From Micrasema longulum (lineage: Eukaryota > Arthropoda > Insecta > Trichoptera > Brachycentridae), in contig JAGVSM010003534.1 in the NCBI GenBank assembly GCA_022494885.1, positions 186,001 to 250,000 on the forward strand: a DNA stretch of 64,000 bases. The letters are read 5' to 3'. Both the position numbers and the translations under genes were made by a program. The notes under the pieces were generated by a model. That model was not told the DNA's origin. It worked only from the letters and a program-made list of their open reading frames with translations, and made no database searches. Below, piece after piece: positions 59,788 to 64,000 of this stretch (the stretch's first letter is position 1; each line of letters opens with the position of its first letter).

Positions 59788-60047
59788 GTAAGCATGGTAG
59801 TAGACGCATTATTGTCGATGAATAGTTGACATCGGAAGCGTCTTATTTATTTAAAAAAAAGAAAAAAACGTACTGCATTGCATGTTCTTTTTGTATAAAT
59901 TTGCAGAAGGAAGAAAAATTTTATTGTTAAATTAATCGCGTCGCACATATTTTTTTAATCTGTCAAATTATTAGTGTGTATTGAGCAAGTGCTAGATAGG
60001 ACGATGTCATGTTTATAAATAACTGTAAAATAACATTTATATTACAG

Positions 60048-61009
60048 GAGGATGCAAACACTCAGTAGCATTTATATATTGGCTATATCGACGCAGCATT
60101 GAGCCCAGCCCTACTTCAGTAGCCTGTTATTGGAAGCGTCCGATAATGGCAGGTATCGGCACCACGATTCCTTTCGTTATGGCCAAGGAATTTGGAAACC
60201 ACGAGGATTTGCCATCAGGAGATGGCTCGTTTTTGGCAGCTGTAGTCGATGCCAGCAACCAGTTGGGTGATGGTACTTCAAGACGAATGCGTCTTTTTAC
60301 CCAACATACTGATGTAGATAGGTTATCTTTGCATGTTTTAATGTGTCAATTTCAAAAAGAACAAAGTAATTTTCTCCCAAAAGATTTTTTAAAATATTGT
60401 CAGGGTCAAATGAAGATGCCTATCTGCAGAGCTGCTGAACGCTTAACTGTTGAGCAAAACGATATACCTTTGTGGCATAGACTGCGTTTTGCTCGAATCA
60501 CTGCTTCCAACGCTTATGCTGTGTCAAGGTGCCAGACAAGTGATGGTTCTCTCTGTGAGAAATTGTTGGGAGCCAAGTTGAAAGCAACTGCGGCGTTATT
60601 ACGCGGCAGGTCCTTAGAGTCCTTAGTTTTAAAAGAAATGCAAAGAAAACTAAATGTAAAGTTTAGAAAGTGTGGCATTTTTTTGTCTCCTGAATACCCC
60701 ATATTTGGAGCATCTCCAGATGCGCTGTACGAAGAGTATATTGTTGAGGTGAAATGCCCTGTATCTGATGCCACTTTTCAAACATATTTTACAGACGGAA
60801 ATCCCTCTGAAAAGTATATGGCTCAGGTCCAGCTAGAAATGTTTTTTTCTAACAAAATAAAAGCTCTGTACTGTGTAGCACATCCTGATTTCGAGGAATC
60901 TAAGAATGTTACACATTTGTTTATAAATATAAATAAGGAGTATTGCTTAGATTTAATTGAAAAGTGTACAGTGTTTTGGAATTTAGCAATTTATAATAAA
61001 CTCAAATAA
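60048..61009 (+). CDS. SWIM-YqaJ nuclease gene, exon 3 (catalytic domain)
   Basis: Acceptor ATTACAG precedes it. The exon begins GGCKHSVAFIYWLYRRS, giving Cys112 and His114 of the SWIM finger, and runs to a stop at 61007-61009 (protein 429 residues). The C-terminal 180 residues carry the YqaJ/lambda-exonuclease signature: LWHRLRFARITASNAY (about 251-266), RGRSLESLV with Glu300, FGASPDALYEEYIVEVKCP with Asp334 and the Glu343-Val-Lys345 pair, and YMAQVQLEM with Gln369/371. All the metal-binding and catalytic residues expected for the fold are present, so the enzyme may be active as a DNA 5'-3' exonuclease or recombinase. Its AATAAA overlaps the stop. Similar SWIM-YqaJ proteins occur widely in insect genomes as transposon-borne genes. 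A domesticated host gene is the alternative. Confidence 0.88.
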
Positions 61010-62369
61010 ATTCATGTTTTTTTATTACTTACTTATTCTGTTTTATACTTTATAAATACATATTGTTGATTTTGATAGTTGCATTACCTTCGTAGCCTTG
61101 TTAACGAACCTAATTTACCTCTTTAGTCTTAGATTCACCATTTCCTCTATTCTTGAAAGGGTTTTTTTTATTTATTTGTTTTATTCTGTATAGTACTTTG
61201 TTTTTTTTTTCTACTTGGATTTTTAAAAAATATAATTGTTGATATATTTAGTATAATAATTGCACGTTGATATTTTAGTTACAATTATGTGTTGATATGT
61301 TTAGTGATAGATTTTGTTTTGATATATTTAGTTATAAGTTTAAACTTGCTTTGTTTCTTGGTTGTAAATATTTTTTATCCAAAAAAATGTTATATATTAT
61401 TCAAGTCCCAAATTGAGTTGTTTGTAACTCCTGGGAATATAATACATTACTGTATTATAATTATGAATAAATAAAAAATATATATATTGTACACACAAAT
61501 GGCCATATTGTTTTTATTTACAGCACTTGCACGTTGTAATACGTCAAGTGCACACGAACACACATTTCCTTCTATAAATACTCCATTCCATGCTTCTTTA
61601 ACTCTGTTGAGATATAAAAAACATTTGTTTGTTTTGTTAAGCATTTATTTACAAGTTGAGGGTAATATTAGGTTAACAAAACTTTTAATGTTCAAATAAT
61701 CTTTACATTTATATTGTAAAATAGTGATGGCCAAAAAAAATAAAGAAATAGAAACCGGTTTAGCATAGTCATTGATGATTTTTAAAAAGATTACTGAGAA
61801 TGCAGAAGGAATCAAGTGCTGGAGATACCGTTTTGTAAATCAACACTAGGACAGAGTCGTGCAAATGTCCTTGCCCTTAAACTGTATAAATCATACTTTT
61901 TAGACACAAGAGAAAATGGTAATTTAAGCCTCTCTTCTACTAATGATTCCTTTATAAATTAGGTCAAAAATATAAATGTCAATGTTTTCTTTTCCCGATA
62001 AACTTTTAATTTTCTCTTGTATTTTTTCCTAATTTAATTATCAACTTTCATTTAATATTTTTTTGTTCTATTTCTTGTTTTCAGATTCTCTACTCTTACT
62101 CAAATTAAAAATTTAAAAAAACAACTTGAATGTAACATAAAATTATTACTCATGTTTTATTTTCTTTTAAATATATTTACATATTATGCATCTACACTTA
62201 TTGTGCCTCTACACTTATTGTGCCTATGTGGGATTTTTTAGTTTTCATGTAAAGCTGTAAAGTTACAAATATATTATGTAATAAAAAATGTACTAAATGT
62301 AAACGAAAAAATTGTAAATAAAAAAATGCTTAAGTCAGTATTAAGTAATTATTGTTATTTTCATAGTTA
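61010..62369. other. Spacer between convergent transposon genes
   Basis: AT-rich, with several AATAAA signals for both 3' ends. The frames at 61289-61699 on either strand have no domain. A direct repeat CTACACTTATTGTGCCT occurs twice near 62192-62226. Confidence 0.5.
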
Positions 62370-63782
62370 TTAAATTTTAACCAGTGGCTCCTGAAGGTTT
62401 ATTAACCCACAAGCAATATTAATAATATAATCTAAGAGGCCAACATAATTAATATCGATGCATGCGTGCATTGCCAACATTTTAAATTCCCTTATCCGAC
62501 TGATTGCACGTTCAACGTTGATTCGTAACGCAGCCACCCTTTTAGCCTCCTTGACCTTGTCACAAGATAGAGGAATGTCCGCGCTCACACTTGGTGGACG
62601 AATTAACTTGCATTGTTTTAACTCGAGTAAATGAGCAATGTTTTTAAAACCTCGGTCTGCCATCACATCCATACCAGGTTTCAAATTATCTAAAAATCTG
62701 CAAACCTCGAAAATCTTTGTGTCACTGGTTCGTCCACCATATCCTTTTGAAATAAAATTGATGTGTCCGCACGGTGTACAAGAGACAAGGTATTTGATGG
62801 TATTGCATTTTTTGTAATCTGACCATGTCGTGGCTTGTCTAATGGGGTTTGAAGGCTTATCGATTTGTATTTCCAAACAATCAATGATAGCTTGGACTTT
62901 ACTGTATCTTGCAATAAAGGGCAAAGGCAAATGAAGCCGAACGGTATATTGGTCTGGCCAAAATATTAGCTCCTGCAGACAGATCGCTACTAGCTTTACC
63001 GTCTTCCTGAAGATCCTGCTTACAGTTGGTTCTGACAATCCAAATTGCATTCCAAGAATTGCATTTGATTCATCCAATCTGATTTTTTAAAATGTTATTA
63101 AAATATTCAGGCGCGAGTCACATACTTTTTTGCACAGAAGTGTTAAAATATATGCCATATCATCTGGTATGCCAAGACAAAGTCGATAATTTCTTTCAAT
63201 ACCCATTACAGTAGCCTGTCGTAAAATAACATTATATTTTTGAATTTCAAAAGCATCAGCATTATCGTCAGAAGTATCGTCATGAGGTACAAAGTCCTGG
63301 TCATCGGAAGTACTTTTCCATTCTAGTATTTCATCATCATTATCTGGCATAACTGAATCATAGCTTATGGTAAGATCTTTAGGTGTAGGAAAAATAATAG
63401 GAGATGTAGCTCTTGTCACCGTTAGAAACGTGGCGTCAGTTGATGTTCCCTTGCTGCGAACAATGACTTTATTTGACCTTAAACTTGCTTGAGTCATTTT
63501 ACTAGCTTTTTCAACTGTGGGGGATGAAGAAGCGAATTCGAGTTCAACTGCCTCCGTTGCAACATTTATAGATGAAGATGTACAGGGTTGTTCTTCCTCC
63601 GGAACTTCAGACGTCATTGTTCTTTCAAGAGTTCCTAAATGGCTTCTTCTGTGTCCCGTTTGTCGTAAAAATTTGATGTTTTTCTTTTGACACTCGAAAA
63701 TGTGTGGAACAACATTTTTTTTTAAGGACACCCTTCCTCCCATAAGCTTGAATCTGGTAAAATTATCAGCATCTTCTTCAAG
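62370..63782 (-). pseudogene. THAP-DDE (ISL2EU/Harbinger-like) transposase, main exon with an in-frame stop
   Basis: On the minus strand acceptor TATTTTCACAG precedes the exon at 63782. It opens LEEDADNFTRFKLMGGRVSL, then KKNVVPHIF, the C-terminal end of a THAP zinc finger. An acidic, Ser/Thr-rich linker follows (WKSTSDDQDFVPHDDTSDDN near 63320-63260). At 63087-63089 a TAA interrupts the frame. Without it the same frame continues as KIRLDESNAIL and an HTH-like GLSEPTVSRIFRK. Then comes the DDE_Tnp_4 catalytic core, numbering residues from the TTG codon at 63077: Asp66 in AIIDCLE, GYGGRTSDTKI, Asp141 in VMADRGF and Glu189 in RINVERAISRI. All three catalytic acids are present. Aligned to the family, the stop falls in the hydrophobic segment just before the KIRL/KLRL motif. 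A GT-AG micro-intron does not rescue the frame. One nonsense change is the simplest reading. Confidence 0.85.
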
Positions 63783-63969
63783 CTGTGAAAATAACATTTA
63801 ACATAATTAGAATACTTACATCACGAAATGGCTAACCATCAAAATAAGTTTATGCTTTTATTACAATATATTGTATTTATTTGACAAATAATATTTAATA
63901 TGTACATATAATGTATTATCAATCAATAAATAGAAGTATAGAATGTGTAAAATATAAATTTGAACTTAC

Positions 63970-64000
63970 GTTGAAATGATCCTCGCAACAGTAAATTCCG
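63970..64000 (-). CDS. THAP-DDE transposase, upstream exon (partial, runs off the window)
   Basis: On the minus strand GIYCCEDHFN is followed by the donor AAC|GTAAGT at 63969. It joins in phase 0 to LEEDADNF of the next exon. CCEDHF is the last Cys-x2-His pair plus Phe of the THAP C2CH finger. The rest of the finger and the start codon lie outside. Confidence rests on the motif and the in-phase splice. Confidence 0.8.

Larger units (their letters stand above)
58960..64000. mobile_element. ISL2EU-type DNA transposon (SWIM-YqaJ plus THAP-DDE), right end outside the window
   Basis: Two convergent genes lie next to each other: a plus-strand three-exon SWIM/YqaJ nuclease gene (59135-61009) and a minus-strand THAP/DDE transposase gene (62370 to beyond 64000). 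From established knowledge, ISL2EU elements of the PIF/Harbinger/ISL2EU group carry a DDE transposase together with a YqaJ-type nuclease. I am fairly but not fully sure of this pairing from memory. The left terminal repeat was not pinned down. The start given here is only the beginning of the unique, non-AT-rich leader. The region lies in presumed dac intron. Confidence 0.7.

Noticed and set aside
63080..63125. A micro-intron (GTATGT...ATCAG) removing the stop in the transposase
   Set aside because: Joining at that acceptor puts the downstream HTH out of frame and meets a stop at once, whereas the uninterrupted frame is already continuous on both sides of the TAA.
1..64000. CRISPR arrays, bacterial operons, prophage
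   Set aside because: No regular direct repeats with spacers, no ribosome-binding sites or gene packing. The gene structure is eukaryotic. The YqaJ domain is transposon-borne here.

Overview
This window reads as AT-rich, repeat-laden nuclear DNA of an insect, most likely a moth or butterfly. The evidence is small exons with GT-AG junctions spread over tens of kilobases, several tRNA-derived SINE families, jockey-, R1- and RTE-like non-LTR retrotransposon fragments whose 3' ends run into ATAAATAAAT tails, and the C-terminal part of a dachshund-type gene. The order Lepidoptera is an inference from the overall repeat style, not from a diagnostic sequence. There is no bacterial gene structure, rRNA, functional tRNA or CRISPR array.

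Host gene. Three exons on the minus strand (39299-39457, 34524-34843, 21218-21348) join in compatible splice phases (1, then 1). They encode the end of a Dachshund (Ski/Sno/Dac) protein: the basic coiled coil of the DD2/Dachbox-C region, a Ser/Gly/Ala-rich linker, and an insect-style tail ending in a stop codon. The middle exon is extremely GC-rich and contains an unresolved one-base frame discrepancy. Upstream exons were not found, so everything to the right of 39.5 kb is probably intron of the same gene. The area below 21.2 kb is 3' UTR and downstream flank, starting with an imperfect tandem repeat with a period of about 220-242 bp.

Mobile DNA, left part (0-20 kb): an 80-bp near-perfect palindrome; a jockey-like LINE with a SINE nested inside it; several tRNA-headed SINEs; an R1-like reverse-transcriptase remnant; a 150-bp hairpin element; and a 137-bp element with a perfect 11-bp hairpin that sits in a SINE with target-site duplications. 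Middle (20-50 kb): dac exons, an RTE-type LINE 3' part at 23.4-24.1 kb, more SINEs and LINE 3' ends, and a cluster of MITE-like elements with 35-bp inverted ends at 48-51 kb. Large parts are plain AT-rich intron.

Right end (about 59-64 kb): the most interesting unit is an ISL2EU-type (PIF/Harbinger-related) DNA transposon. A three-exon plus-strand gene encodes a 429-residue SWIM zinc finger plus YqaJ (lambda-exonuclease-like) nuclease and looks intact. A convergent minus-strand gene encodes a THAP-domain plus DDE (DDE_Tnp_4) transposase, interrupted by a single in-frame TAA just before its helix-turn-helix. The element runs off the right edge. The pairing suggests a phage-like exonuclease cooperating with a cut-and-paste transposase. 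Here the nuclease has outlived its transposase.
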